DNA of 64,000 nucleotides from the NCBI GenBank assembly GCA_038373885.1, contig JAWZYV010013176.1, positions 1-64,000 on the forward strand, in the 5' to 3' direction. Position 1 is the stretch's first letter, and each line of letters starts with the position of its first letter. Source of the stretch: Cheiracanthium punctorium (taxonomy: Eukaryota > Arthropoda > Arachnida > Araneae > Cheiracanthiidae). The notes under the pieces are model-generated. The model ran no database searches. It had not been told where the DNA came from and saw only the letters and a list, made by a program, of their open reading frames with translations. Made by a program: the position numbers and the translations under genes. This document shows positions 9,309 through 20,041 of this stretch, one piece after another.

Positions 9309-12151
9309 GACAGCTGCTTGACCGCAAGCTCTCTGAATATTCTGTTGACTGGGTTCGAGAGAACAGAGTCGACTACTGTGTGGAAAAGGTGACAGAGGCC
9401 ATGTGGGCGAGTTGTGTTCCGAGGAGCCGGCCCAATGGCAGCGAAGTCCACCGGCCCAGACGTGCGAATTCGTGGTGGACGCTCGAGCTAGCGATCCACC
9501 GGAGGAAGGTGACAGCGAAAAGGAGGAGGTTCCAACGCTGCACTGATGACCCCGACTGTAGAAAGGTCGTGGAGGTGGCCTATAGGAAAGAAAAAGCTCA
9601 ATTTAATAGAGCTGTAAGACGAGCAAAATGGGACTACTGGAAACAGTATCTCGATGCCGTCGATCCTAGGCAACCCTTCGGAGCCCACTACGGTTGGATA
9701 AAGGGGAAACGAAATTCTCCTTTCCTCCTAAGTGCCATCACAGGGGATGGTACCGCGAACACGCACGCAGAAGCCGTGGGCAAGCTACTCAAACACCACT
9801 TCCCGCAGGATGTGCAGGAAGATGACACTCCGGAACAGAGGGAAATAAGAGCGTCAAAGCCGGATCTCGGAGACGACGATCCACCGTTCACCATGAAGGA
9901 ACTCGAAGCAGCTCTGAGCGCTCTTAATAAGGGCAAAGCTCCGGGACTGGACGGCATACCTCTAGAAATTGTTCAGTTGGCCATTGAGACCAACAAGGAA
10001 CTATTCTTGGAAATTTTTAACAAGTGCCTCGAACTAGGCACATTCCCTCCAGTATGGAAAAGGGCAAGTTTGGTTCTTTTTAACAAGGAAGGAAAAGACA
10101 GTTCGGACCCATCGAGCTATCGACCGATTTGTCTCCTGTCGGCATGGAGCAAAATTCTAGACAGGCTTGTGGTAGAACGCCTCCAGCACCACCTCCATAC
10201 AGGTGGTCACCTGGCGAAGACCCAATTCGGGTTCACGCCGGGGACGGGTGCGGAGGAAGCCATCTCTGCCATTTATAAGTCAGTCGAGGTCAACGCAGCT
10301 CTGGGGAACGACACATGTCTGATTTCCTTAGACGTTAAAAGTGCCTTCAATAATGTATGGTGGCCTTCCATACTATACCTGTTGGGTCAGACAGGGTGCC
10401 CGAAGAATCTGTACAGGATGGTGAGTAGTTTCCTAACAATGAGGGAGGTAGTCTACCGTTCAGGAGGATCGGAGGTTGTCCATAGCTACAATAGAGGATG
10501 TCCGCATGGATCCAACTCCGGACCCCTGCTGTGGAACATCGTAGCGAACTCGGCTCTTAAGCTCAAGCTTCCTGTTGGAGTCTATCTGCAGGCGTATGCG
10601 GACGACTTCGTTGTGGTAATTGATGCTCCCAACGCGCATCAGTGCAGCCGCAAGGCGACTGAAGCCCTCGCTATCCTTCAGAAATGGAGCGAACTCCACA
10701 AATTGGAGTTCAGCCCAGCCAAAACGGTCGGGCTTCACGTACGACCCCTGCGTCGAATGGGGCGAGTGCGGCCTCCCCGCACTGCCCCGGTAATCCGTTT
10801 CGGGGGTAGTATAGTAAAATTTCAGTCAGAGCTGAAGGTGCTGGGAGTGGTGCTCAATCAAATGATGAATTCCATGGCACACGTCGCACACCTCAAGCAA
10901 CTGCTGGCGAGATACGTAGTAAGACTCCACAGCCTAACATGGCCCGGCAACGGACTTAGCGGGACTGTGTTGAAGAACCTCTATAAACGTGGAATGGAGC
11001 GCGTAGCTCTTTATGCCTGCGGAGCCTGGTGGGATGGAGGAACAGAGCGAATGCGGACGCACATAATGCAGGTGCAGAGGATTATACTGCTGGCGATAAC
11101 AAAGTTTTACCGCACAACAAGCAGTGCCGCGCTCTGTGTCCTTGCAGGCCTCCTACCACTAGACCTACAGGTGGAGAAAGAAGCGCTCATCTCGAGACTT
11201 CGAAAGCAGGGTCAATCGATCCAGTTCGGAGATACGAGAATAGAACCCTCCGAAGTAGAGGGCGAACTTCCACGATGGGGGACACACCCGAGTAGGAGTC
11301 CGTTCATCAGCTGGGACACCCTGGGCCCACGGAGGAAGGGACTAGAGCTCTTCACGGATGGGTCCAGGCTCAATGGCAAAGTGGGATCAGGATACGTCCT
11401 GTACAGTGGTCAGAAGAGAATCTCGGACGGCCACTACAGGTTGTCGGACAACGGAAGTGTATTCCAGGCCGAACTCGTCGCGATCCTGAAAGGTCTGCAG
11501 GACCCACTCTGTCGAAGCACAGAAACCTTGGACGTCTATACGGACAGCCAGTCCTCGCTCCAAGCTCTCTCAAGGATGAATTGCAGAAATGCAATGGTTG
11601 CAGCTATCCACTCCGAGATCGGAGACAGGCGGATCCGCTTCCACTGGGTGAAGGCACATGTCGGAACCTGGGGAAACGAGGAAGCCGATGCTCTGGCGAA
11701 AAGTGGAACACAGAAACCAGCAGTAGACGAGAGAGTGAAGAGTTCGATAAGGAGCGTGAAGTACTCCATGAGGACTGAAGCCAGGAAACTGTGGCAGAAA
11801 AGGTGGGAAGAAGCAGAAGTCGGACGTTTTACACGTACGATCTTTCCAACGGTGAGCGAAAAGAGAACTTGGAAAAGTAGGAAGGTGAACTGGGTCGTGA
11901 CGGACCATGGTCCCTTCCCGGCCTATTTCCGACGGTTCTCCGTAAAGGAGACAAGGAATTGCAACTTCTGTCCCCTGACAAGTCCAGGCGACAGTCTGCA
12001 CATCGTAGCCCAGTGCCCTGGGTTACAGGAACTGAGAAATCGGTTCTGCCCGAAATTGGATGCCTCGACATTCAATAACTACGTGCGGAGCGAAAAAGGG
12101 CGCGAGGCCCTGTCCCGCTTCCTCGATGCGCTAGGAGACTCATTAAGTTAA
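9302..12151 (+). CDS. LINE ORF2, reverse transcriptase and RNase H portion
   Basis: The reading frame is open from before 9302 (its first ATG is at 9380) to 12151. Reverse transcriptase: GKAPGLDGIP, SSYRPICLLS, an LDVKSAFNNV block and the catalytic YADD at 10595-10606 (residues 406-409 from ATG 9380). RNase H: LFTDGS (Asp at 11357), QAELVAI, YTDSQSS and HWVKAHVG...EADA, so the catalytic acidic residues appear conserved. The C terminus has CNFCPLTSPGDSLHIVAQC, a C-x2-C-x8-H-x5-C zinc-finger-like motif. It has no start codon of its own in context and belongs to ORF2, which is broken by the frameshift near 9300. Confidence 0.92.
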   Translation, partial: KVRQLLDRKLSEYSVDWVRENRVDYCVEKVTEAMWASCVPRSRPNGSEVHRPRRANSWWTLELAIHRRKVTAKRRRFQRCTDDPDCRKVVEVAYRKEKAQFNRAVRRAKWDYWKQYLDAVDPRQPFGAHYGWIKGKRNSPFLLSAITGDGTANTHAEAVGKLLKHHFPQDVQEDDTPEQREIRASKPDLGDDDPPFTMKELEAALSALNKGKAPGLDGIPLEIVQLAIETNKELFLEIFNKCLELGTFPPVWKRASLVLFNKEGKDSSDPSSYRPICLLSAWSKILDRLVVERLQHHLHTGGHLAKTQFGFTPGTGAEEAISAIYKSVEVNAALGNDTCLISLDVKSAFNNVWWPSILYLLGQTGCPKNLYRMVSSFLTMREVVYRSGGSEVVHSYNRGCPHGSNSGPLLWNIVANSALKLKLPVGVYLQAYADDFVVVIDAPNAHQCSRKATEALAILQKWSELHKLEFSPAKTVGLHVRPLRRMGRVRPPRTAPVIRFGGSIVKFQSELKVLGVVLNQMMNSMAHVAHLKQLLARYVVRLHSLTWPGNGLSGTVLKNLYKRGMERVALYACGAWWDGGTERMRTHIMQVQRIILLAITKFYRTTSSAALCVLAGLLPLDLQVEKEALISRLRKQGQSIQFGDTRIEPSEVEGELPRWGTHPSRSPFISWDTLGPRRKGLELFTDGSRLNGKVGSGYVLYSGQKRISDGHYRLSDNGSVFQAELVAILKGLQDPLCRSTETLDVYTDSQSSLQALSRMNCRNAMVAAIHSEIGDRRIRFHWVKAHVGTWGNEEADALAKSGTQKPAVDERVKSSIRSVKYSMRTEARKLWQKRWEEAEVGRFTRTIFPTVSEKRTWKSRKVNWVVTDHGPFPAYFRRFSVKETRNCNFCPLTSPGDSLHIVAQCPGLQELRNRFCPKLDASTFNNYVRSEKGREALSRFLDALGDSLS

Positions 12152-12944
12152 CGGGCAACTTAGAGAAAAGAGCGAGCGCTCCCCAAACCAGAGATAGCTG
12201 GTGGGGGATAGATACTTGGTGGTGCATGTATCAAACAAAGTCAAATACTGGTGGTGCATGTGTTTGCTTCTCGAATTTGCTAGGGAGTGCTGGTGGTGCA
12301 TGTATCTCCCGAAGATGCCCGGCCAGGCGGCCGGCATCTAGTACTGGGTGCTAAAATAGAAATACTGGTAGTGCATGTATTTCAAGAAAGGACTATTGAG
12401 TCCTTTGGTGGTGCATAAAGTTCGAAATACTGGTGGTGCATGTATTTCAGGAAAACCGCGGTTCTCGCGGTATTCCACCCCGCAAAAGGGTTCTTGCAGG
12501 CCATGCACGAGCATGGAGCAAAGAACTAACAGGTGAACCACGTCGAACGGAGGGCGTGCCCCTCCGACCGTGGTTGTGACCTCCTTCCTGTCAATGGACA
12601 GAGGAAACCTATGGTGTCTATGCTGCACGAGTATCGTGCTCTCTGGTGTCCTGAGTTCTCCTATTGGTGCGACGGTCGTTGCAGTGATGAAGGGTGGACA
12701 GTGGGCCGGGCTCGTCCTGCCCCGCTGGTCTGGGTGCCAGCACTGCCTCCTCTAATGTGGGGAGACGGGCAAGGGTTACCGTTTACCACCCGCTAGGCAA
12801 GCCCCGCGCAACCTGATGAGGGCCTCTTTGAGACTCCTCGAGAGGGTTTGCTGTCAATGCGGCGGCCTATTGGGGTCCTTTTAGGAGGGCTACCAATCGT
12901 GTAATGCTCAACATAGAGCGGGTGCACGTATTGAAATAGTCTCC
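12152..12944 (+). repeat. LINE 3' untranslated region with TGGTGGTGCATG repeats
   Basis: TGGTGGTGCATG or a one-base variant occurs about six times between 12219 and 12450, often inside AATACTGGTGGTGCATGTAT. The region also holds small hairpins (GGCCAGGCGGCCGGC near 12320). It ends ...TTGAAATAGTCTCC directly at the target duplication, with no A tail. In tailless LINEs the 3' untranslated RNA is recognised by the cognate reverse transcriptase, so these motifs are candidate recognition elements; that role is inferred. Confidence 0.7.
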
Positions 12945-13088
12945 TTAACCCTTTTAGAAAAATATAGCAACAAATCACCTCATTACTTCCTACTAACAGC
13001 ATTGCTCCCAGAAATACGGAGAAGCAACGTTCGACACAGAAGGGGAACCTTCACTGCTATTGTTTATAACAATCTGCTGATGTGCATA

Positions 13089-13287
13089 CATGGGCGCCCA
13101 TAGTAATTTTCCTAGGGTGGGGGGGGGGGCAAATTAAAAAAAAAATCTAGAGGGGGGCAAATTTCACCCAACAAATTTTTAACAAATTTAGTTCTGTTTT
13201 TGCCATTGTTAACATCATGAGACATAACCCTAAAACTTTAGGGGGGGGGGCAAGTTCCATACCTTTCCCCCCTTATGGGCGCCCATG
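13089..13287. mobile_element. hAT-type MITE, CATGGGCGCCCAT family, copy 2
   Basis: The ends are CATGGGCGCCCATAGTAATT and TTATGGGCGCCCATG, with an 11-G run inside the left arm and G and C runs inside the right. A perfect 8-bp TSD, tgtgcata, lies at 13081-13088 and 13288-13295. The internal sequence (TTTAACAAATTTAGTTCTGT) is shared with copy 1 at 6279-6471. Confidence 0.87.
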
Positions 13288-13464
13288 TGTGCATATAATT
13301 CTATTTTCTAGCATTTCAAAAAAATCGTTTAAAAGTCTAGCTAAGATAATATCTCAGAATATTAGTTTTCTTTAGAGTATATGTACATTCACCTAATTTA
13401 TATACCTCCCCCCCCTTTTTTTTTTCGTGAATACCTCTTCAACTCAATAACTTACATAATTTAT

Positions 13465-13762
13465 CAGGGGTCAATCCAGGAATATTTTCCAGGGTCCCAT
13501 TTTTGTAAAAACTGCCTATTTTTGTGAATTTTAATGCTTAATTTTGTGAATTTCAGAACTTCTTTTTGTGAATTTTCAAACCAAATTTTAATAAAAGTCA
13601 CTTTTTTTGTTAACTGGTGAAACACATTAAAATGTAGGGTAAAATACTAATGAAGGGCAGTTTTAATCGACTGTATTTTTGTGAAGGGGTTCCGTTAAAA
13701 TCGATTGTAATTTTGTTAAAGGGCCACAAAATGAACCCAATGTTTGTTTGTATCGACGCCTG
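13465..13762. mobile_element. Small inverted-repeat element with TTTTGTGAATTTT repeats
   Basis: It starts CAGGGGTCAATCCAGG and ends ATCGACGCCTG, giving short inverted ends CAGGSGTC. Inside, TTTTTGTGAATTTT-like units recur at about 13513-13600, and TTTTTGTGAAGGG / TTTTGTTAAAGGG near 13675-13720. No TSD is clear. The structure suggests a hAT-type MITE with subterminal repeats. Confidence 0.5.
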
Positions 13763-13935
13763 TCCCCCGCTATGCCGAACTTTTGATTAATGAAGTCACG
13801 CTAAAAGTCGTTCCAGCTCTTCAAATTATTAAATATCTTTTTCCACATTATTTTTCTAAAAATATTTACAATATCAACCCCCTCCCCCCCAAAATAAATA
13901 AATAAAAAATAAATAAAATAATAAAAATAAAATAA

Positions 13936-14972
13936 TCTTATAAATAAAAATGAAATTCTGTTTGTTTGTTTGTGCATTTGAGTTGTATACAAATCCACAA
14001 AAATGGACATATCAGCCTGAAATTTTGCACAGATATGTAAAATAATATAAAATAAATCATAGTCCACTTTAAAACTTTGAGAGTCCACCCGTTCCCGGAA
14101 TTTAAGAGATTTTTTATGTTCTCCACGCAAAAAGCTTTCCGTAATTGTAACCCCTGTAGTGAAAAAAGTGTGAAATAAGGATCGTGGTTGCCATGTGCGG
14201 CGATTTTGCCGAATAAGATGTGTTAAATTCTCAAAGTAAAAATAAAAGAATAATAATGATTTTTTTTGTTAGTTTATATTCGTAAGGTTATTTTTATTAA
14301 GATTATTAATTTTTTATTATAATATCGTGTACATGGGAAATCGGAGTAGGAATGAAATGTTTTATACGCAAAACAATAAGAATTGAAGATTTACGAGGCT
14401 AATATGTAAATTTTTTTAGTTTGGCGAAAAAATAAAATGGCTCAAATGCCGATATTGAGAAAGGGAGTTCTACCGGTTTGCACAGTTTTCGGCTTGGCGC
14501 AATTTATTGAAAGCTTAAGGAAATAGATTTTTGAAAACAAGTGCAAATTTTTTATTAGAATACAGCGTTAATATTTAATGATCCGTGAAGAAATAATGCA
14601 GTTATTAAGGGATTTCAAGCGATCTATCTTCAGAATTCTCGCCGATTGAGTACATTGATTTAAGTTGGGGGAATTCCGCCAAATTTCAGAAAATTTAAAT
14701 CTTCTCATTTAGTACATCGGAGTAACGATGAATAAAACACGTTATAGTTGATAATTTAAAAAAATTCGGCTGTATTAAGGGATTCTATTTTTCAAATAAA
14801 TGCTTGCTTTACTTTTTGGCGGCCGAACCATTTCCCATATTGATTGCTGCTAAGTCAATGCTTCGAATGGTTTCCTGAAAAAACTCTTGCAAAATGGCGT
14901 ATGTTGGCACTTTGGCGAAGCTTAGATTTGAAACTGGATTTTATTTGAGAGTGGGATATATAATGAGACTGG
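13936..14972 (+). mobile_element. Helitron, family-B-like copy, 5' portion
   Basis: After an A it starts TCTTATAAATAAAAATG. It shares with the copies at 32600, 34384 and 60431 the ordered blocks TGTTTGTTTG, CCTGAAATTTTGCAC, ...TAGTCC... and CCACCCGTTCC. A TC start after A and AT-rich leader are Helitron features. No 3' terminus of its own is recognised before the next element at 14973. No helicase coding is present. Confidence 0.55.
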
Positions 14973-16020
14973 TTATATAAAAATGAATGTTGGTATGTGT
15001 GTATGAGGTTGAAAAACTCTAGCACCGTTGCACCATGAAATTTGGTTCACCTAAGTCTTTTATCATTGAGAAGCTTTTTATGCTATCCGTTTTCCTCTAA
15101 CTTGTCACTAGGTGCCGCAGCAGAACGTCGAATTCTATTCCGTTTAGACGTTTACTATGCGAATATCGTCCAACCAATTTCGATGAAATTTGGTACACGC
15201 GGATATTTGAACACAGAGAATATTTTTCACTATCCATTTTGCTGTAACTTGCCGCTAAATGGCGCTGCAACGCATCAACTTCTATACCGTTCGACCGACC
15301 GGCATAAAATTTCTTATACTTACACATTTCAGCACGAAGAATATATTCTAACTGTGTTCCTTTTGATGTTACTCACCACTAAATGGCACTGCAATGCATT
15401 ATTATTTTAACTCGCCACTAGATGACGCTGCAGCAGGCTAAATTCTTGACCATTCAAACGGTCGCTATGAAAATCAGTATACATAGCTATTTGAACAATG
15501 AAAATATTTTGGCGTTATCCATTTTGCTATAACTCACCACTTGATGGCACTGTAGCAAATCATTACTTTAATTAACCACTAGATCGCGCTGCAGTGCATC
15601 ACTTCTTGACTGTGCAACTGATCGCTATGAAAATAACTATACATAGATATTTGAACACGGGGAAGAGTTTGGCGCTGTCCATTTTCCTATATAATTTGCC
15701 ACTAGATGTCGCGTCAACACATGAACTTCAGGGCTGCCCAGCCGATCGTCCTGAAATTTCGTATTCATCGATATCTCAATGCGAAGAATATTTCCGCCGT
15801 ATCCGTTTTGCTAAAACTCGCCACTAGATTGCGCTACACCGCATATCCTTCTGCACCGTACAAACCATTGCCTTGAAATTCGGTATGCATGGTTATTGAA
15901 CACAATATAAAGCGATATCCATTTTGCTATATCTCTTTATTACAATAAATAGTAATCACCACAAATCGTAATATCAAAAAGTCCATTCATTCCCGTGCGA
16001 AGAACGGGTACTTCAGCTAG
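14973..16020 (+). mobile_element. Helitron with internal tandem array
   Basis: The 3' end is a perfect small hairpin, CCCGT-GCGAAGA-ACGGG, then TACTTCAG and CTAG at 16017-16020 followed by T, the canonical Helitron terminus. The body (about 15030-15920) is a degenerate tandem array of roughly seven units of ~110-170 bp. Each carries variants of TATCCATTTTGCTATAACT and CGCCACTAGATGGCGCTGCA. The 5' boundary, TTATATAAAAATGAATG, is tentative. There are no coding frames. Confidence 0.6.
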
Positions 16021-17546
16021 TAAATAAATAAATAAAAATAACGTAGTACTGGACTCTCTTTAAAATTTAAAATTTTCTGTCCAAGTCAAGGAAAAACATG
16101 AACATTGAGCTTAGAATGCTGTAAATTTAGCAGGTCGCTAACATTAAAGAAAGTTCCGCGGGAACAGAGGTTACAAAAATAGAAAATGTGCAGTGCAATG
16201 AGTTTCATTGTAATGTATTTCAAACCCCGCAAGAAAAGCTGCTTTTTAACAAGGCATAAAATGATCGTTTTTCTGGACCTACAAACAAAACATAAGAACA
16301 TGTCATCACTAAATGACCATTAAGATTCTGTGAAAAATTGGAATGATTTAAATGTCGAACGCGGCCGTTTTTATCTCCCGTTAACGCAAAAATCAGTCAC
16401 ATCTGTGTTCACTTAAATAGAATAGGACCAGTTTTTCCCGCAAGCATATTGACATGATGTTTTATGAAGAAGAACACGGGAGATGTACAAGAGGGTTGAA
16501 TGAGCTGCAAACAATGGATTACAAAGAGCTAAGCTAAATAAATGATGTCTGTGTGTCAAGTTTGATTAAGTTAAATGAATTTTACCAGCCGAATATCTGT
16601 ATCCTGCAGTGAAATATTAACTTGCTTTGTGCATGAGTACAGGTAAGTAGTTTTCGTAATTTTCTTGTCAAATCGATAAATTTTAAAGAAAGATAAACTA
16701 TTAGTCTGGAGAAAAGACTCCAATGTACTGATGAACATCATCTGGGTTGCGCTTGGAGGGGGAAAATGTTGTTTTGTTTAAATTAAAAATGATGCATCTC
16801 CCTCTCCTTACTTATTGGAAAGAGCGTTTGAAAATCAAAGTCGGCCGCTTCAGTTTTTGACCGTCAAATGTTTCTTGGCAGCCAAGCCCTGCTCATGTCC
16901 AGTGGCTGTGGAGTTTTTTATAGTAAACACACATTGCAATTTCCAATCCTTCCAATGAACTTTGTTTTGGACATACCGCTTAAAACTCTCTCTTAAAGCA
17001 GACTCTACCGCTTAAAGCTGATTCGGTCCCCTGTGATACCAGTGGCTGTGGAGTTTTTTTTGATAAAAGGGGAAAAAAGTGAGCCCTTTTTATCTATTTT
17101 ATTAATTATACTTATTGCACTATTTACTTTTTTGTTTTCAAGAGTTAAAAATAACTGTTCTCAAATTTCATCCGTTTTAGTACAGTATTTCCCCCCCCCC
17201 ATTGTTATAGAAGAAATATTTTATGATTGACCTGGCATTATTGCAGTATAATTACTCAAAAACTACGTCAGTGTCATTCACTATCTAAAAAGTGAAAAGC
17301 TTAATGGTTTGCAGAGAACTCCTGGCTTTCAAAATGTCTCATTTCTACATCATACTGTTTTTTAGGTTCAAGTTGTAGCATTAAATACCTAAGACACTAC
17401 ATAAAATGGACAACCGTTTATTTGTTGTACCATGTAAGGAAAGTATTGTAATCATGAAAAAATTCGACTAGGAGATTTTGGTGTATTTACATGTTTTTTG
17501 AGGTCTTCTGAATTCATTTATGGTATTTTCAAGAGATGTTTTTAAA
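16021..17546. other. Unassigned low-complexity intergenic DNA
   Basis: It is AT-rich with a TAAA-rich tract at 16020-16040. The phrase CCAGTGGCTGTGGAGTTTTT occurs twice, at about 16899 and 17040. An open frame at 17033-17230 has Phe/Leu-rich, AT-driven composition and no motif. No gene is supported. Confidence 0.5.
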
Positions 17547-19437
17547 GTAGCTGCGACCCGCTCTTCATACGGGAAAAAGCGAATATTTTACTAAAATCAT
17601 ATCTGCATGTGACAAAACAGAATTTTATTTTTTTAAAAGTTCAAGTAATCGCCTCTGTTGAAATTACGGCGGGATATATTAACGTAAGTTAGAATTACTT
17701 TTCGTTTAGTTGGTTCTAAGACAACCGTTGAAAAAGGTTAAACACTTTTAATTTCATGGAATATTTATTAACGCGGTATATTGTGATTTATTCATATTAT
17801 CCTTACAAATCTAATAATACTACCTATTACGTACATTAATACTATTTATCTTCGCTTCTCCCTCTTCAAGGCTCCCTTAAAAGAAACAGCTTTGATTATT
17901 TGGCTCCAATGGGATCTTTTGATTCTATGGCGATTCTTTGCAATTTACTCATTAACATAAATAATAATCATTTCACATAATCGTTGCCATTAAGGAAACT
18001 CTCCATATATATTTAATTTATGCAGAGTTTTATAAGATTGGCATATTTAGCACCACAAAAAATTTCATCTCACCGTGGGGAGAAACTATCCAAGGGGTGC
18101 CATTTTAAATATCCATGTATCCAATATAGCGATATCTTATATATCCTCCATGGTCCTGTCTCCTGAAAAACATCAAAACTGTGTAATCTCGAGGAGCTAT
18201 TTATTCCCGCTTTAATTGTGACAGGGCGTTAGAATTGCAGAGCTTACAAATGTCACGCATATTTTTTTTAAATTTATGATGTCACTGTTTAACTGCCGTA
18301 AAGGATACCCCGGTTGGCTGAGGGAGTTAATTTCGATATTTTGCATAGTAGTTTTCAAACGGTATCTTTATGTAGGACCACTATGGAGGAACGTAATTCA
18401 ACATTAAAATAAAGCTATACTCGCAGCATGCATGATATGTTAGGCAACGCCCGCCCCATAATTAAATGCCAAAAATTTAAAAAAGTAAATAGAAAATTTT
18501 AATATATCGTGCTTCAAAACGAACTTTGTAATTTTTAAAATGAACATTTTCAGCTGTGTTAAGACATTTCAATTTTTAAATAAGCAGCGGATTAAAATAC
18601 CACTTCTAATAATAATAATCGTGAATTTCTTAGTTTATTTCTACAGTAAATTTTAATCAAAATATCGTCTCCCTGTGTTGAAAAAACAGCTGGAATAAAT
18701 GAGTTAAAATTGTGGCGTAATTTTTACGTATCTTATAGCAACTGACGTCATCGATCCTCACTTGCGAATTGAAAATACGGACGGTGCCCCATTAAAAATT
18801 TCTATGGATAGGTGGAAAAACATTTTTTCTAATCCTTTTTGTGGCAACAACCCAACATAAATTCTCGTGCCATGATTGCAATGGAATGGCGTATAAGCTC
18901 TCCGCGTTGATGCTATTAAATTCTAAATATTAGGTTGCATTCAAATTCGTAAAAAATCATCTAATTTACATAATTTTTTCGTTTTCATTTTCAAAGAGGG
19001 AGAAAAGAATATTTCACGATTTGTCAAGTATCAAAAAGTTATGACGGATAGAATTCAAGATGCGACAGTTTTAAAATTATTTTACGAAAAATTTAGCCCA
19101 AACAGATTAGTAAAAAAATTCCTAAAAATTGGTAAATCACGTTACGTATACAGAGCAAACTGTTTTTAAAAGAAAATTTTCGCCTCTATCCGATGATACA
19201 AATGCCGTTTTGCTGCGAGCGTAATTTCCGCCGTTATTACGAATTAGGTGAGAAAAAATGCCGAAAATCGCATAAAACATAAAATAAAAAAAATTCTAGG
19301 TGGAATTTTGAAAAAATCGCTTCGAGGTGCACAACTTCATGTATAGAACTTCCTGAGTACCAAATTTGGTGTTTCTAGGTGTAGCCCTTTGTCCGTAACG
19401 CCGCCGACACACGCACAGACATCATCTTTTATAATAA
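17547..19437 (-). mobile_element. Helitron, minus strand, family B relative
   Basis: Read on the minus strand, the right end starts TTATTATAAAAGATGATG after TATAC. The left end has CCCGTATGAAGAGCGGG, then TCGCAG and CTAC, a mutated CTAG. The segment 17560-17800 aligns inverted with the 3' part of the full Helitron at 32600-34383, including TATATCCCGC...TTTCAAC and the GAAGA hairpin loop. It is non-coding. The middle (about 18000-19250) is diverged and not otherwise recognised. Confidence 0.55.
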
Positions 19438-19474
19438 GTATACATATATGTATATATATATGTATATATACATA

Positions 19475-19564
<90 letters not shown>

Positions 19565-19575
19565 TATATATATGA
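19438..19575. repeat. TA/CATA microsatellite
   Basis: Tandem TA, TATACA and CATA units run through this stretch. Repetitive Tyr/Ile/His peptides can be read from it in several frames but are artefacts of the repeat. Confidence 0.9.
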
Positions 19576-19763
19576 GAGTTGTGAATTTATTTCACAAGTC
19601 TGAATATGAAAAAGATGCATTTGGTATTCGGATATAAAAAAAAAATTATCACCAGCGAATACATCGAGAAGTAAGCACCCACAGCAAAAGGACTTAGCCA
19701 TAAGCGTAAAGTTTTCAAAATTATTGGGGGGGGGCCGGGCCCCACAACCACATATATTCACTT

Positions 19764-19838
19764 CAGTGGCGTATATACATATATGTGAGTTGCAAAAGTC
19801 GTAACCCCTCCCATGAAAAGTTTCTGGCTACGCCACTG
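19764..19838. mobile_element. Short hAT-type MITE, CAGTGGCGTA family
   Basis: It runs from CAGTGGCGTATA to TCTGGCTACGCCACTG, 75 bp. Approximate 8-bp repeats attcactt and attcacat lie outside. The interior GTCGTAACCCCTCCCATG matches the MITEs at 45272-45437 and 60009-60183. A broken G-rich relative lies immediately upstream (about 19722-19745). Confidence 0.65.
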
Positions 19839-19860
19839 ATTCACATACATATAACTTACT

Positions 19861-20034
19861 CATAGTTGCCAACTACTACGGAATATAACTAACCACTTTT
19901 TCTACATCGGCTTAAAATATAGCAAAATTTTTGTGATGCGCGCGCGAGCTGGTTATTATTTTGAAAAAAATAATTAAAAAATATACTGTTTACAAAACGT
20001 GGTTAGTTATATTTCGTAGTAGTTGGCAGCTATG
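19861..20034. mobile_element. Palindromic MITE, CATAGTTGCCAACTACTACG ends
   Basis: The arms CATAGTTGCCAACTACTACG...AACTAACCAC and their inverse GTGGTTAGTTATATTTCG...GGCAGCTATG are about 40 bp. A 7-bp duplication, acttact, lies at 19854-19860 and 20035-20041. A diverged relative is at about 57968-58125 (ATAACTAACCAC core). Confidence 0.75.
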
Positions 20035-20041
20035 ACTTACT

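Larger units (their letters stand above)
7088..12944 (+). mobile_element. Full-length I/R1-type non-LTR retrotransposon (LINE)
   Basis: The 13-bp sequence ttaacccttttag occurs at 7075-7087 and 12945-12957 and flanks a ~5.86-kb unit. The unit has a 246-bp 5' untranslated region, ORF1 with zinc knuckles, ORF2 with an apurinic-type endonuclease, reverse transcriptase, RNase H and a C-terminal zinc-finger-like motif, and a ~790-bp 3' untranslated region without a poly(A) tail. LINEs with RNase H after the reverse transcriptase belong to the I, R1, LOA and related clades. The target is not the 28S rDNA site of canonical R1. One frameshift in ORF2 is the only coding lesion I see. Confidence 0.9.

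Noticed and set aside
9245..9451. Programmed frameshift in LINE ORF2 near 9300
   Set aside because: No slippery heptamer or downstream pseudoknot is apparent, and RNase H-bearing LINEs normally have a continuous ORF2, so a simple indel is more likely.
17033..17230. Membrane-protein-like open frame rich in Phe, Leu and Ile
   Set aside because: It is short, in T-rich DNA, starts in a duplicated 20-bp phrase and has no start context or homology signal.
19337..19761. Tyr/Ile-rich open frames on both strands
   Set aside because: They are translations of the TA/CATA microsatellite and have no independent support.
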